A stretch of 64,000 bases of DNA. Origin: Bugula neritina. Its lineage: Eukaryota > Bryozoa > Gymnolaemata > Cheilostomatida > Bugulidae. The stretch lies in the NCBI GenBank assembly GCA_964035545.1, contig OZ037770.1, forward strand, positions 7,758,473 to 7,822,472, given 5' to 3'. This document shows positions 1-12,150 of the stretch, piece by piece (within the stretch, counting starts at the first letter, position 1; each line of letters begins with the position of its first letter). The notes beneath the pieces were generated by a model. The model did not search any database and had not been told where the DNA came from. It worked only from the letters and a program-made list of their open reading frames with translations. Both the position numbers and the translations under genes were made by a program.

Positions 1-3000
1 ATTGATGCCAAAGTCTAAATCATAAAACTAATTAGCAACTGTTAAAAAAGGCATTGACTATAAGAACAGAAGATATTGTGCCTCTGCAGTATTGTAAGGT
101 GCACTACCTGGTGAGAAGTAGAAGGTTTTGACATAATATACTATTTTTGTGGGCAAAAAATAACAAAAATAGTAAATGTTTTATCATTGTGTACAGAAGG
201 TGTTGACTCACAACAATGATTTAATATATTATCCATCGTCTTTTTTCTCAAAGTTGCAGTCTTCAGTCAACTTTCACCAGTGCAAGATGTGCATCACAGT
301 ACACACAGCAGCAGAGCAGTTTAATGAGTCATATATGTTAAACAATACGTGTAATGACACTACCTGCTTAGAAGCACAACCGTTTGACACAAGTTATAAA
401 TTCTCAAAATATGGAGATTTCTACTTCATTTTACGAAAGTGTTGCTGAATGCGGCACTCACTATGGTAAGTTTGTTCCTTCAACTTTCTTTAACTAGTTA
501 TATTTAACCATGGGGAACATTTTCTGACAAGACATGAAAAGCATTACACAACTTAGCATAGAAGTCACTCAGCACAAGTAACTCAGCTACTTTGTACTAG
601 TGTTTCCTGCCAAGTGTGTATCATGAAAAACCACTGTTACCCGTTTAAAATTACATAATGATATAGTTTACTGATGTTATAATGCTACATTGTTAAAAGA
701 CTGAATATTGGTCAAAAGTATACCTCTCAAGCATACAGGTGGCACTTTGAAGTAAGTTACTTCTTTCTCAGGTCTAGGTAAGCAGATATACATGCAGTTT
801 CTTCTGCACAGTATACTGTAAATGCCCTGCAGAATTGACTGTTTCTATTTGAATATCAAAACAGTTGAGAGGCAAGAATTGTGATCTTCTAAATACCAAT
901 CGACTTATCTTACCTGTGAGCTTTCAAGTTACAAACTTTACAAACATAATCAGCTATAGAATTGTGCACAATTCACTTAAGCAGCAATGTGTTTACTTCT
1001 CTAAATTATATGTGCGTCTGTGAGTGTAGAAATGGGTGGTGTGCAATAACCAACCACCAGGAAGCATCATTCATAACTGCAAAATGCTCAGTGTGGACAA
1101 TGTTACTCAAAAACACTGAATGAAAAACTTTTTTAGCAATGTAAACAAGCCAACGAAATCCTTGATGTGCACAGTACAAAAGTAAGCAGAATATACTAGG
1201 AATGATAACTACCGACTTTATCATTTTAGCATGAGTGATGGTGTGTGAAAAAGTTATTTGATTTTAAGGTCACACGCAGCCAAAGATATAAGCGAAAATA
1301 ACGTTGTCCAAACATTTGAAGGCACAGAGCACTATAGCGGTTCGGTAAGACTTTTGTCATACTTTGATTTTGTGCTACTCAATGTTTTAAGTTCATTTCT
1401 TCAACTTTCTTTGAAGAATTATATTACTTGGGAACTTTGTTTATTAAGAGACTGGTACCAGTAAGCAATTTCCCCATATATATCAGCACCCACCTACCCA
1501 CCAATCCTTTACCCAATTTCTAGTTACCTAACAAACCCTGCCTATTGCCAAATCCAACAGATGCTATGGTTGACTAATGAAAAAGTTACAACACCAACAT
1601 ATTGCAACTGCCAATTTATATTCACCATTTCAGTAATCAGGCTAAATAGTTATTCAGATGGGACACAGGAGCAATTATAACTAGATGCTCTTCTTCGAAT
1701 CACCAATGACCTTTACTGGAGATCGAACCCGCGACCAGGGATTTACCAAGCCAAACACTCTAACCACGTAAAACACTTTTGTTTTTCTCCAATATATTAA
1801 TGTTGCTAAATGCAATTTGTTACCTATAGATATAATATAATATATGTTATATTTGTGTTTCCCTTCAAACATTTGATTTAGACTATGCTGTATGCTGATC
1901 CTATTTCATAGAATATAAGTTATAGATTAGTAGATTGTTATAGCATGTTGACAACTACTCACCTCTCAATCAATGCTAAATATGCTGTGTTTTAAACATG
2001 GACCTTATTTTCCTCAATAAGTACCAGAAAGTGCATGTCATAGCCCATAGGTATCCTGCTTACATAGCAGATTGTAATGCTATGTAAAGTTTTATGAGGC
2101 TGTGTTCTTGTTCAAACTGGACCATAAGATTAGAAGCTTTTCATAATGGTAGTAACACAAAGAGTGCTGTACTTTGAAGTTCACTCTCTGGAACTTATCA
2201 AGTTTTAACTTGGCTGCTTTATTTTGAGAAGTTATGCAAATACTATAACTACACCATATTAGTTTTATAATGTTTACACTTACAGCTCCTGTGATGTGTC
2301 CTAAACTCATAAACAAACTCATCACACCTAAGATATGGTATACAGGAAGGTGAAAGAGATAAGAGAAAGCATACTTGTTGCAGTTCTTGCAGTAGGCATG
2401 TCATTTCACAATGCTGTTAAAAGTATATTGTTCTAGAGTAGCTAGACCATACATGTATATTTTACTGCTGTGTCTATATTTTAATCTACAATGTTTTGTG
2501 TTTATAATCAAATCTACGGGTGACCATTATCTCTGTGATTTATCACACTGTGTAATCAGTTTATTTTGTGTTTTTCATTAAAATTTTCTTTTTAATCCAT
2601 AAAATTCTATTTCTTTATATTTGGATAATAAAACATACATTTTTATTAGAAAAATAAAAGTTTCATTAATTTGTATCTTAAGCAGCATTACAGATGTCTG
2701 GTGTTAGGTGAATGCGAATACATGTAGCAAATAGCTTATATGTCTACACTTAAAACACATCTGAAGACATATTACCTGGCAAACTCATTGCTATGAGAAT
2801 GCTATCCATTTTATCATATAGAAGCTCCAAAAGATTCGTATCGACTAGAGAATATAGTTCAGTAAAAAGAGTGTCTAGCAAACTAAAGCAATATTTTTCA
2901 AAATAATCCAAATAGTTAATAATATAACAAAATAACATAAAGCCCACTGGGTATAACTTCAGTCCACTTGTATAAATTTGATGCGCATACAAATGTTGCA

Positions 3001-3056
3001 CAGAATTAAATAAAGGGGAGATGATTGTAGCTAATAAAGAATTTTGCAATAAGGTG
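1..3056. other. Gene-poor AT-rich DNA downstream of the MS4A-like gene
   Basis: No protein family is recognisable in the short ORFs here. Two similar patches at about 440-515 and 1320-1440 share a CACTAT element followed by GGTAAG and then TTCAACTTTCTTT, a likely old duplication. The 3' UTR of the MS4A-like gene should occupy the right end; AATAAA on the minus strand (TTTATT at 2642-2647) is one possible polyadenylation signal. Confidence 0.5.
1690..1775 (-). repeat. tRNA-derived SINE fragment or tRNA pseudogene
   Basis: On the minus strand TGGTTAGAGTG matches a polymerase III A box. About 35 nt later GGTTCGATCTCC is close to a B box. The acceptor and anticodon stems do not pair into a good tRNA, so this is a decayed tRNA-like element rather than a working tRNA gene. 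Confidence 0.5.
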
Positions 3057-6000
3057 CTACTGCTTGACTTCTGATTCCTGAGCTTCAGCAGGAGTGTAGC
3101 CAGGGGGTGCTTGTGGTTGAGCTGGATAACCTGTGTGCACTGGTGCAGCTTGTTGAGGGTATCCCTGGGAGGTGTCCTTGGAATATCCTGAACCACCCTG
3201 TTGGGGGTATCCCTGCTGGGGGTATCCCTGTTGAGGGTATCCCTGAGCAGCCTGCTGGGGGTAGCCCTGTTGGGGGTAGCCCTGTTGGGGGTACATGGCG
3301 TATCCACCCGCAACTGGGTCTGTAAGCATTGAGAACATCACCATAAATAGAATTTAATGCAACAAAGGCAGTACCATACAATGTACTGTGGTGGTAGTAG
3401 TAACACTATATAACACACTGTGATAGTAGTAATACCATGTAATAACTTACATCCTTGCTGTACTGTAACTCCACCCTGTGTGATGGGGTAAGTAGCAATC
3501 ACCTGTTGCTGCACCTGTAAACAAGTAAACACATGAGTAAACAAGTAAGCACAACTGTAAACAAGTAAACACATGAGTAAACAAGTAAGCACAACTGTAA
3601 ACAAGTAAACACATGAGTAAACAAGTAAGCACATGTGTAAACAAGTTATAACATGTGTAAACAAGTAAACACATGTGTAAACAAGTAAACACATGTGTAA
3701 ACAAGTAAATACATCTGTAAACAAGTAAACACAACTGTAAACAAGTAAACACAACTGTAAACAAGTAAAAACATGTGTAAACAAGTAAACACATGTGTAA
3801 ACAAGTAAACACATGTGTAAACAAGTCAACACATCTGTAAACAAGTAAACACATTTGTAAACAAGTAAACACATGTGTAAACAAGTAGACACAACTGTAA
3901 ACAAGTAGACACAACTGTAAACAAGTAAACACATGTGTAAACAAGTAAACACATGTGTAAACAAGTAAACACATCTGTAAACAAGTAAACACATCTGTAA
4001 ACAAGTAAACACATTTGTAAACAAGTAAACACATGTGTAAACAAGTAAACACATGTGTAAACAAGTAAACACAACTGTAAACAAGTAAACACATGTGTAA
4101 ACAAGTAAACACATGTGTAAACAAGTAAAAACATCTGTAAACAAGTAAACACATCTGTAAACAAGTAAACACATTTGTAAACAAGTAAACACATGTGTAA
4201 ACAAGTAAACACATGTGTAAACAAGTAAATACATCTGTAAACAAGTAAACACAACTGTAAACAAGTAAACACAACTGTAAACAAGTAAACACATGTGTAA
4301 ACAAGTAAACACATGTGTAAACAAGTAAACACATGTGTAAACAAGTAAACACATCTGTAAACAAGTAAACACATTTGTAAACAAGTAAACACACGTGTAA
4401 ACAAGTAAACACATGTGTAAACAAGTAAACACATATGTAAACAAGTAGACACAACTGTAAACAAGTAGACACAACTGTAAACAAGTAAACACATGTGTAA
4501 ACAAGTAAACACAACTGTAAACAAGTAAACACACGTGTAAACAAGTAAACACATGTGTAAACAAGTAAACACATCTGTAAACAAGTAAACACATCTGTAA
4601 ACAAGTAAACACATTTGTAAACAAGTAAACACACGTGTAAACAAGTAAACACATCTGTAAACAAGTAGACACAACTGTAAACAAGTAGACACAACTGTAA
4701 ACAAGTAAACACATGTATAAACAAGTAAACACAACTGTAAACAAGTAAACACACGTGTAAACAAGTAAACACATGTGTAAACAAGTAAACACATCTGTAA
4801 ACAAGTAGACACAACTGTAAACAAGTAGACACAACTGTAAACAAGTAAACACATGTGTAAACAAGTAAACACAACTGTAAACAAGTAAACACACGTGTAA
4901 ACAAGTAAACACAACTGTAAACAAGTAAACACATGTGTAAACAAGTAAACACAACTGTAAACAAGTAAACACACGTGTAAACAAGTAAACACATGTGTAA
5001 ACAAGTAAACACATCTGTAAACAAGTAAACACATCTGTAAACAAGTAAACACATTTGTAAACAAGTAAACACATGTGTAAACAAGTAAACACATGTGTAA
5101 ACAAGTAAACACAACTGTAAACAAGTAAACACATCTGAAAACAAGTAAACACATTTGTAAACAAGTAAACACACTGTAAACAAGTAAACACATGTGTAAA
5201 CAAGTAAACACATCTGTAAACAAGTAGACACAACTGTAAACAAGTAGACACAACTGTAAACAAGTAAACACATGTGTAAACAAGTAAACACAACTGTAAA
5301 CAAGTAAACACACGTGTAAACAAGTAAACACATGTGTAAACAAGTAAACACATCTGTAAACAAGTAGACACAACTGTAAACAAGTAGACACAACTGTAAA
5401 CAAGTAGACACAACTGTAAACAAGTAAACACATGTGTAAACAAGTAAACACAACTGTAAACAAGTAGACACAACTGTAAACAAGTAAACACATGTGTAAA
5501 CAAGTAAACACATGTGTAAACAAGTAAACACATGTGTAAACAAGTAAATACATCTGTAAACAAGTAAACACATCTGTAAACAAGTAAACACATGTGTAAA
5601 CAAGTAAACACATCTGTAAACAAGTAAACACATCTGTAAACAAGTAAACACATGTGTAAACAAATAAACACATGTGTAAACAAGTAAACACATCTGTAAA
5701 CAAATAAACACCTCCAGAACTCACCACAGTTTGTCCACTGAGAGTCTTACAACAGGAGCAGATGGCACCACAGCATAACACGGCACTCCAGATGGTGACG
5801 ATGAACTGGATAAAGCTGGCAATGAGAAGCATGCTGTCCATAGCGTAGTACATGTTCTGCACCTGTTTGTTACAATATAATATGTAATATATAGTATTGT
5901 TATAATATAATATGTCATATTGTTATAATATAATATGTCATATTGCTATAACATAAAGCAGTTAATATATTGTATCGTAATACAATGACGTATCGTATTG

Positions 6001-7346
6001 CTATAACATATAGTAAGGATATAAGGTGCTACACGTACGTTGGTGCTACAAGGAGCATGGTAACCGTAGGATATTCCGGAGTAGTACGAAGAGGAACAGT
6101 TGGCATAGGCGGTGAGGACAAGACCCCCAGCGGAGTATCCTAACAGAGCCCAGCAAAAGATTATGGAGCTGATGATGTTGAGAATCATTACACTGATAAT
6201 CTGCAGTAACAATAACACTGATAATCTGTAATACAAGTGTAATACGAGTAGAGTAGTAATACGAGTGTAATACGAGTGTAATACGAGTGTAATACGAGTA
6301 GAGTAGTAATACGAGTGTAATACGAGTAGAGTAGTAATACGAGTGTAATATGAGTAGAGTAGTAATACGAGTGTAATACAAGTAGAGTAGTAATACGAGT
6401 GTAATATGAGTAGAGTAGTAATACGAGTGTAATACGAGTAGAGTAGTAATACGAGTGTAATACAAGTAGAGTAGTAACACGAGTGTAATACAAGCAGAGT
6501 AGTAATACGAGTGTAATACAAGTAGAGTAGTAATACGAGTGTAATACAAGTAGAATATATTATGCTATGTATATTCATTCAGCAAAGCAGACTTGGTAGT
6601 TGATAGCCTAAAATCTATAAAATACGTACCCAGTTAGTGGAGTTGAACTTGACAGCCGCCATCCCGACAGCGCCAACAATCAGAAACTAAATACAAATAG
6701 CATAATTATACAAACAGTCCTAAATAAACAACAGAAATGCAATATGAGAAACATAAGAAAATAGAGCACTTTATAACAATATAATATTCTGTCTTACATT
6801 TCATATTGTACTACATAATGTTATATTATATCATAAAATAGTATATTAAAAGGTCACACCTATCTAGTCAAATAGATTAAACACTTACATAGACACCTGA
6901 CCAGATGCCATAGCCTTGGATACCGAGGACCGTGTGAATAAACCCGTGGGCATTCCGCATATCATATACCAACAACACTACGCCAAACGTTATGCACAGG
7001 ACTCCCGTTATTATCTGGACTAGAGACAGTCTAAAATATGATAGTAATATTATATTACTATATATTACATAGTTTCATTATATTATATTACACAGCTATA
7101 TTATATATTACACAACTATAATATACATTACACAATTATTTATATTACACAGTCATTATATATCACACAGTCATATTATATATTACAGATATTGCCATAC
7201 TACATTACAGAGTTGTGCTCTCACCCTTTCATCTGTGAAGAGGCAGAAGATTGAAACTTATCCGGCCCATAAGTGAGGGCAGCTGGGTGCGTTACTATGG
7301 TAACCGGTGCAGGCTGTGCACCTGGTTGATATGTCGTCTGCTGCAT
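3057..7346 (-). CDS. CD20/MS4A-like four-span membrane protein with a PQQGY-rich tail
   Basis: Seven coding exons: 7225-7346, 6889-7030, 6630-6686, 6039-6200, 5725-5856, 3451-3514, 3057-3319 (942 nt, 313 aa). All junctions are GT-AG and in phase. The ATG at 7344-7346 is the first after an in-frame TGA. Four hydrophobic segments lie at about residues 42-62 ([20 protein letters not shown]), 80-101 (containing GIWSGVYFLIVGA), 108-138 and 169-196. Between the third and fourth is a loop with two Cys. The short first loop and the GIWSG motif before the second segment resemble the CD20/MS4A family. The cytoplasmic tail (about 206-313) repeats GYPQQ and ends ESEVKQ. MS4A proteins are plasma-membrane tetraspans linked to channels or receptors; the function here is unknown. 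The tail is unusual for the family. Synaptophysin- or TMEM-type four-span proteins are the main alternatives. The exons are sure; the family name is an inference. Confidence 0.8.
3515..5710. repeat. 20-bp minisatellite filling MS4A-like intron 5
   Basis: About 110 tandem copies of a 20-bp unit, plus-strand core AAACAAGTAAACACATGTGT, with variants at four or five positions (ATGTG, ATCTG, ATTTG, AACTG, ACGTG). One unit near 5170 has lost a base, shifting the register. The array runs from the first intron base next to exon 6 to 14 bp from the donor of exon 5, so it makes up about 99% of the 2210-bp intron. Confidence 0.97.
5870..6015. repeat. AT-rich tandem repeat in MS4A-like intron 4
   Basis: About three good copies of a roughly 23-bp unit containing TATAATATAATATGTCATAT, then degenerate copies with CTATAACATA. 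It occupies most of the 182-bp intron (5857-6038). Confidence 0.75.
6205..6552. repeat. Composite minisatellite in MS4A-like intron 3
   Basis: Tandem copies of GTAATACGAGT alternating with AGAGTA give a higher-order unit near 28 bp. The array begins directly beside the acceptor of exon 4 (6201) and fills most of the intron (6201-6629). Confidence 0.9.
7040..7195. repeat. Degenerate AT-rich tandem repeat in MS4A-like intron 1
   Basis: Repeated TATATTACACAG(T/C) motifs, period about 18-26 bp, spanning most of the intron 7031-7224. Confidence 0.65.
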
Positions 7347-7390
7347 GTCTGAGTTGTCTTCTGCTTCACTTCAAATTGTCTTTTTTATAT
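7347..7390 (-). other. 5' UTR part of the MS4A-like gene's first coding exon
   Basis: Upstream of the ATG the sequence on the minus strand reaches a 3' splice site (TGTTTCAG) ending at 7391, with an in-frame TGA between acceptor and ATG. This implies at least one further noncoding exon upstream. Confidence 0.55.
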
Positions 7391-7411
7391 CTGAAACATC
7401 AGCAAAATGAT

Positions 7412-7682
7412 TACTACTACTGCTACTATAGTACTACTATATGCACTACTACTGCTCCTACCACTACTACTATAGTGCTACTACTACTTAAAGTACTACC
7501 TCTACTACTACCACTACTAGTACTAGTACTGCTACTAGTACTACTGCTACCACTACTAGTACTACTACTGCTACCACTACTAGTACTACTACTGCTACTA
7601 GTACTTCTGCTACTACTACTGCTACCACTATTACTGTTACTCTTGTTACAAATACCACCATCACCCTTGCCTCTACTACCAC
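7412..7682. repeat. ACT/GCT/CCT triplet repeat tract
   Basis: Imperfect trinucleotide tract (ACTACTACTGCTAC) in the presumed first intron of the MS4A-like gene. It produces stop-free frames on both strands that encode only low-complexity peptides. Confidence 0.9.
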
Positions 7683-8337
7683 CAGAATAAGAATGTGTCT
7701 ACTTATATTATTAACCAGCAAATATGAATCAAGATTCAAGCACCACGACACTATGAAAAATAGTCCCTCCCCTTCTAACATGTTAAATTAGCAACACGTG
7801 ATGCTGAATGGTTTAACAAACGTGCTGCAATGATTACCTCATCAGTACGTCCTCATCACAACACAATTGTGTAATAGTTATGAATAGGCTTGAAGGTTGT
7901 AAACAGCATGGCCAGCTCATTCACATTCCTATCAGCAAACAACAAGTGCCCTACGTTAGGCCTATCTACAGTTGAGTTTGACTGTACAGTGTACATACAT
8001 GATACACAGTTGATGGTGGACTAGACATATGTATAACAGCAGTGTCTCTAAGCTCCACTGAAAGGTTATCAAACAAGCTATAGAATGGGAAGTGTGTGAA
8101 TGTATCATTTCCTTACAATTTAATTACAACATGGCATGTCACAATATTTTATTGTCAGTTGTAATAATATTGCTACGTTACTGTTATCACAGTTGATCAC
8201 AGCTGTGTGTATGAAAACCAAACCTGAAGCACATGACGTAATATTATAAGTAGGTCACAAGTTAGTGAAGGTGAGTCATAAAACTAAAAATGTTCACATA
8301 ATTGGAGTGAAACAGCACTTTTTAAATGTCTTACAAT

Positions 8338-8534
8338 ATACATGCTACAATTCACGCAGCCTGCAGTAACCATTGGGACTTTATTTTGTAATGATTGATG
8401 AGAATTTGGAATAAAGTAATTGAAACAATGCTGATGCTGTGGCCCCCAGCACAGCTAAACTTTCCAATGTGGCCCTAGCCATAGAATATTCCATTTCAGA
8501 GGCCCTCACTCTGAAAAGGTTGGATACCCTTGTT
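8338..8534. mobile_element. Truncated copy of the hAT/Charlie-type short element
   Basis: Matches the copies at 13737-14017 and 56292-56645 (shared GCAGCCTG, CTGATGCTGTGGCCC, ATTCCATTTCAG, AAAAGGTTGGA). The outer left part is missing, and the right end abuts the 1.5-kb hAT-type element. Confidence 0.75.
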
Positions 8535-8974
8535 CTAGGACAGTGGTTCCCAATCTTTTTCATACTATTCCCCCCTTTCATAAATGTTGACTATTAATTC
8601 CCCCTTTTTGAAAATGTATGACTGACATAATTATTATATATGATACAAGGCAATGTATTTTCTTCTATTATATTTACATATATTTATAATGTAATTATCA
8701 TAATAGTTATATTATTGTTATTATTATGTTATAAACTGCAGAACGGCTCAATTATTAATGTCATGGCTGCAGTTAATGCTTTTGTGCCTGCTTGCTTAAG
8801 CCTGGCTCTGTTTTGACCAGGCCCATCTTAAGTCACTCTGCAGGTTAAGGCAGCTTCTTTTCTCTTTGAACTGATAAGAATCATACCTCACATGAATAGG
8901 TGGTGCTGGATGGCACCAAAACTCTGCTTTGTCAGCCATGTGTGAGAAGAGTTTGCTTGTTGAAACCCATAATG

Positions 8975-9110
8975 ATTTTAGATAAAACCGGCACAGGTAG
9001 TAATGGCACAAATGGAAACGTAGGTATAAATGGCACATTTTTAATATTGAGGTGATGCTTTGAAGTTTGGAGGTGAGGTTTGGGGTAGGGCTGCTACTGG
9101 ACACTACCCA
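8975..9110. repeat. TGGCAC-rich repeat, copy 1
   Basis: Has GGCACAGGTAGTAATGGCAC and later ATGGCACATTTTTAATATTG followed by a GGTTTGGGG stretch. The same order of motifs recurs at 9325-9535 and inverted at 20690-20925. Confidence 0.55.
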
Positions 9111-9324
9111 CAATACATCAATTGGAGAAGATTTCAAATCACCTTTCATTGCTGAATTGTGAACCAACTCACTGAGATCCTCTTGTTATTCCTCTGAAAT
9201 CTTTTCAACAAAGCAAGTTAAAAATCTAGCTCTTTCATTTTGGGAGGTACCTCAGAGAAATGCCGTTAAAACTCCATTAAGAGTTCAGAGATACCTAGAA
9301 GTCTTTTTTGAAAAATGATCTTTG

Positions 9325-9535
9325 GAACAGGTGGTGTCCAGTAAAAATGGCATAAATAATAATGGCACAAATGGAAAATTACTTAAAACTGGCACATTTT
9401 CAATATTAGGATTGAAGATTTGAGTTGGGGGTTCAGGATGGAAGGTTTGGAGGTTTAGGTTTTAAGTTTGAGAAGGTTTAACACCAGTGTGCCTTTTTAC
9501 CTGTACCATTTTTACGTAAAATCGGAACAGGTTCT
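9325..9535. repeat. TGGCAC-rich repeat, copy 2
   Basis: Starts CCAGTAAAAATGGCA and ends near ACCTGTACCATTTTTAC, so the two ends are roughly inverted, with a T/G-rich centre (GTTTGGAGGTTTAGG). Nested in the hAT-type element. Confidence 0.6.
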
Positions 9536-10048
9536 TCTCCTATTAAAGTTCATTGAGTGTGGGGAAAGACACCATGTTTTTGATAGAGACGCCACCACTT
9601 TAGTGTAACTTTAAAAACATTGATGCTGCTATGAAAAGCAATGATATGATGATTGTGCTCTTGCATTTTTAGATTTAGATAATTTGGTGTAGCAAATATA
9701 TTCACTAGGTATGTAGTATACAGTTCATAGAGATTGACTAGCATGGCTGTTAAAAGGTGGCCTAGTTGTTGGTTTTTGCAAATTTTTTGGCACTGTTCAA
9801 AGTAACACAGAAAGCAGTTTGGGTAGAGTAATTACAGGACATATTTACGTAGAAGTAAACTGAGATTGCAGACTATGGTTTGATTAAATAGATGAACTAA
9901 GATGAAGGTTTATAAATATACATATACCTGTAACTTGCAAGAGCTCAAAAACTGCGCGAAATTTTCAAAATCTAAATTCCCCCCTTAAAATGCACAAATT
10001 CCCCCCTAGGGGGGAGTTCCCCCTAGGTTGGGAACCACTGTTCTAGGA

Positions 10049-11959
10049 GATATTATATTAAACTATAGACAATAGTAATATATGGTGTGACATGGCATAT
10101 CTTGCATATTGTATAGTGTATATGGTACATTGTATAGTAAGATATACGCAATAGTACATATATGTTGTAGCTTGTAGAATATTATACAGTACATTATATT
10201 GTGAATGAACAGAGTACGCAGGCTATACTACAAGAAAGTCTGGTATAACATTATTCTAAAAACTTATAGTCTGAGAAGTAGCAGATTTTGAGGCAGGTGC
10301 TTGCAGGTAGTTGAGGCATAGGAAGTTATCTTATCTCTCACCATGCTCTTTAAACAGGCATTAGATCAGACTTAGAAATAATGGATTGTTTATAGCAGTC
10401 TGGTTTATGTGTGACGTTATAATTACATTGAATGGGCAGCTGTTATACACTCCCATCCCAACAAACATTCTCTACAAAAAGCCCAAGGCTAACATCTACA
10501 GGAACAGGAGGCTATATTAATGGCTATGAATATTCCTCCTATTAGCCACTGAGAGGGGAAAGTCCACCAACTTCTAGGCAAGGAACTATATTCCTCGCAG
10601 TGGAGTTGAGGGCTGCACACTCACTTGTAGCATGCACACTTACTTGTAGCAGAGTATGGAGAACACTGAAGACCGCCAACTAAACTATGTCTACTGGTAC
10701 TTGTGTTTTAGTGTTGAGCACTGAATTGATAGAAGAGCAAGTAGAATTGTTGCATGCCAATTAACATCGAGCTCACATAACTTTGCCACCATTAACAAAC
10801 TATCATCTACAGAATTGTATCAAGTTGAGCGAATCTCTCTTAGAAAATCAGTTACATCCACAACACTAATCATAAGCAGTAATTAATCAGGTGATAAGTT
10901 AGTCAAATAAGTTGAATGGCAGCAACAGCATCTAATAAAACATCTTGTTAAAGCATGCAACTGACTGCTGCTATATATGCTAGGCTCAGCTACTTCCACA
11001 AACTTTCAACAGTTTCAACAAAACATTTTCTTGAAGAAATGTTTCAAGTTTACTCTGTGAACCCCCTAACTTGATCACTGAAACTGCCAACTGATTACAT
11101 AACATCAGCTGAACTAATTTCAGCAGATAACAAAACAATTTAAAACACAATTTCAGCAATGCACACTGAATTATATGCAGAGGAAGTAGGGGGATTGCTC
11201 ATCTGACATGACTCATGTCAGTGGTCAGCATATCTCAGTGCTGCACAAGTAATCCTGCACTCAGCAATTCATACCGGTTGCAGAGAAATGCTGGTACTCC
11301 CACATTATCAACTATAACTATGATAATATTGACATCACTGCCTAGATTGATTACAGTGATAGTCGCAGTGAAGTTGACTACATACACTTAATTTAAACAT
11401 TCAGTCAGTTTAACAACCGCTAGAATTACACCTAACTTTCATTTACATAAAACCACTTTGGCTATCACTAAGAGTAAGATTCAGATTACGTAAGTCAATA
11501 ATAACATTAAGGGTATTAAAGTGATCCAGCATAACTGAATAAAGATAAAAGTAAAACTATTTATATTACGCTGGCATGCTCATACTCTTACTCTTAGTTC
11601 CACCTAGAGTCACACTGAATTACTATTAGTATTAGTGAATAAACTAAAAATTCACTCTTACTCTCACTGAGTTACCGACTGTTCGTATTAATTTTAGAGT
11701 TGGTACTGCTAAGACTCTCGTAGGCACTCTTCTTCAAGGCTACAACTATTTGACATTAAATTCAATCACTCTAGTATAACTACAACTAATGGAAAATTAG
11801 CCTTAGTGAAACTAAAAGCAAAACGTGTTTAGACTTTATTCATTATCAAACCTATAGAATATTACATGTTTACAATAAATTAGATGTAATAATACAATAA
11901 CACAATGCAGAATAAATATACGGAATTGCACAGGTCAGCATGGGTAAATCATGACTCAC
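10049..11959. other. Presumed first intron of the MS4A-like gene, no genes seen
   Basis: AT-rich single-copy-looking sequence. Around 11450-11760 it becomes quasi-periodic in ACTCTTACTCTTAG/CACTAAGAGTAAG motifs, like the blocks near 24480, 41640 and 59280. No coding exon was found. Confidence 0.45.
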
Positions 11960-12110
11960 CGGAATAAGGTTTAAATTTGCCGTAAGCCTCGCTAGTTCTA
12001 CTGCTAGCGCAATAATCATCCAGGCACTGCAAGTACGTGCTAATCGAGGTCGAGCTTGTGTTGGCGCAAGCTAGTAGCGTAATTAGGTCAACAAACGCAG
12101 GGGGTGATGG
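11960..12110 (-). other. Probable noncoding first exon / promoter of the MS4A-like gene
   Basis: A patch of higher GC and CpG content in AT-rich surroundings. On the minus strand it ends in a strong donor (CCG|GTGAGTCA) with the boundary at 11960. The next acceptor on that strand that suits the gene is at 7390. The upstream limit is a guess; no TATA box is obvious. Confidence 0.4.
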
Positions 12111-12150
12111 CTGCTAATGAAATGACTAGAGCTAGCTGCCAACAATCGCA

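Larger units (their letters stand above)
8541..10040. mobile_element. hAT-type nonautonomous transposon, 1500 bp, with perfect TSD
   Basis: Terminal inverted repeats CAGTGGTTCCCAA at the left and TTGGGAACCACTG at the right are flanked by identical 8-bp duplications TTCTAGGA at 8533-8540 and 10041-10048. An 8-bp TSD and CAGTGGTTCCCAA-like ends are typical of hAT (Charlie-type) transposons. No transposase is recognisable inside. The interior carries two copies of the TGGCAC-rich repeat (about 8975-9110 and 9325-9535). Confidence 0.92.

Noticed and set aside
176-448. 90-codon ORF near the left edge
   Set aside because: No similarity to a known family and no clear splice partners; probably chance.
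1690-1775. Functional tRNA gene
   Set aside because: A- and B-box-like words are present, but the stems do not pair.
3515-5710. CRISPR-like array
   Set aside because: Contiguous direct repeats without unique spacers, inside an intron of an animal gene.
3338-5711. Very long overlapping minus-strand ORFs (up to 781 codons) with Cys/Leu/Val repeats
   Set aside because: They are translations of a 20-bp intronic array that lacks stops in that direction; the flanking exons and splice sites show it is an intron.
7307-7781. Leu/Val-rich ORFs on both strands
   Set aside because: Triplet microsatellite artefacts.
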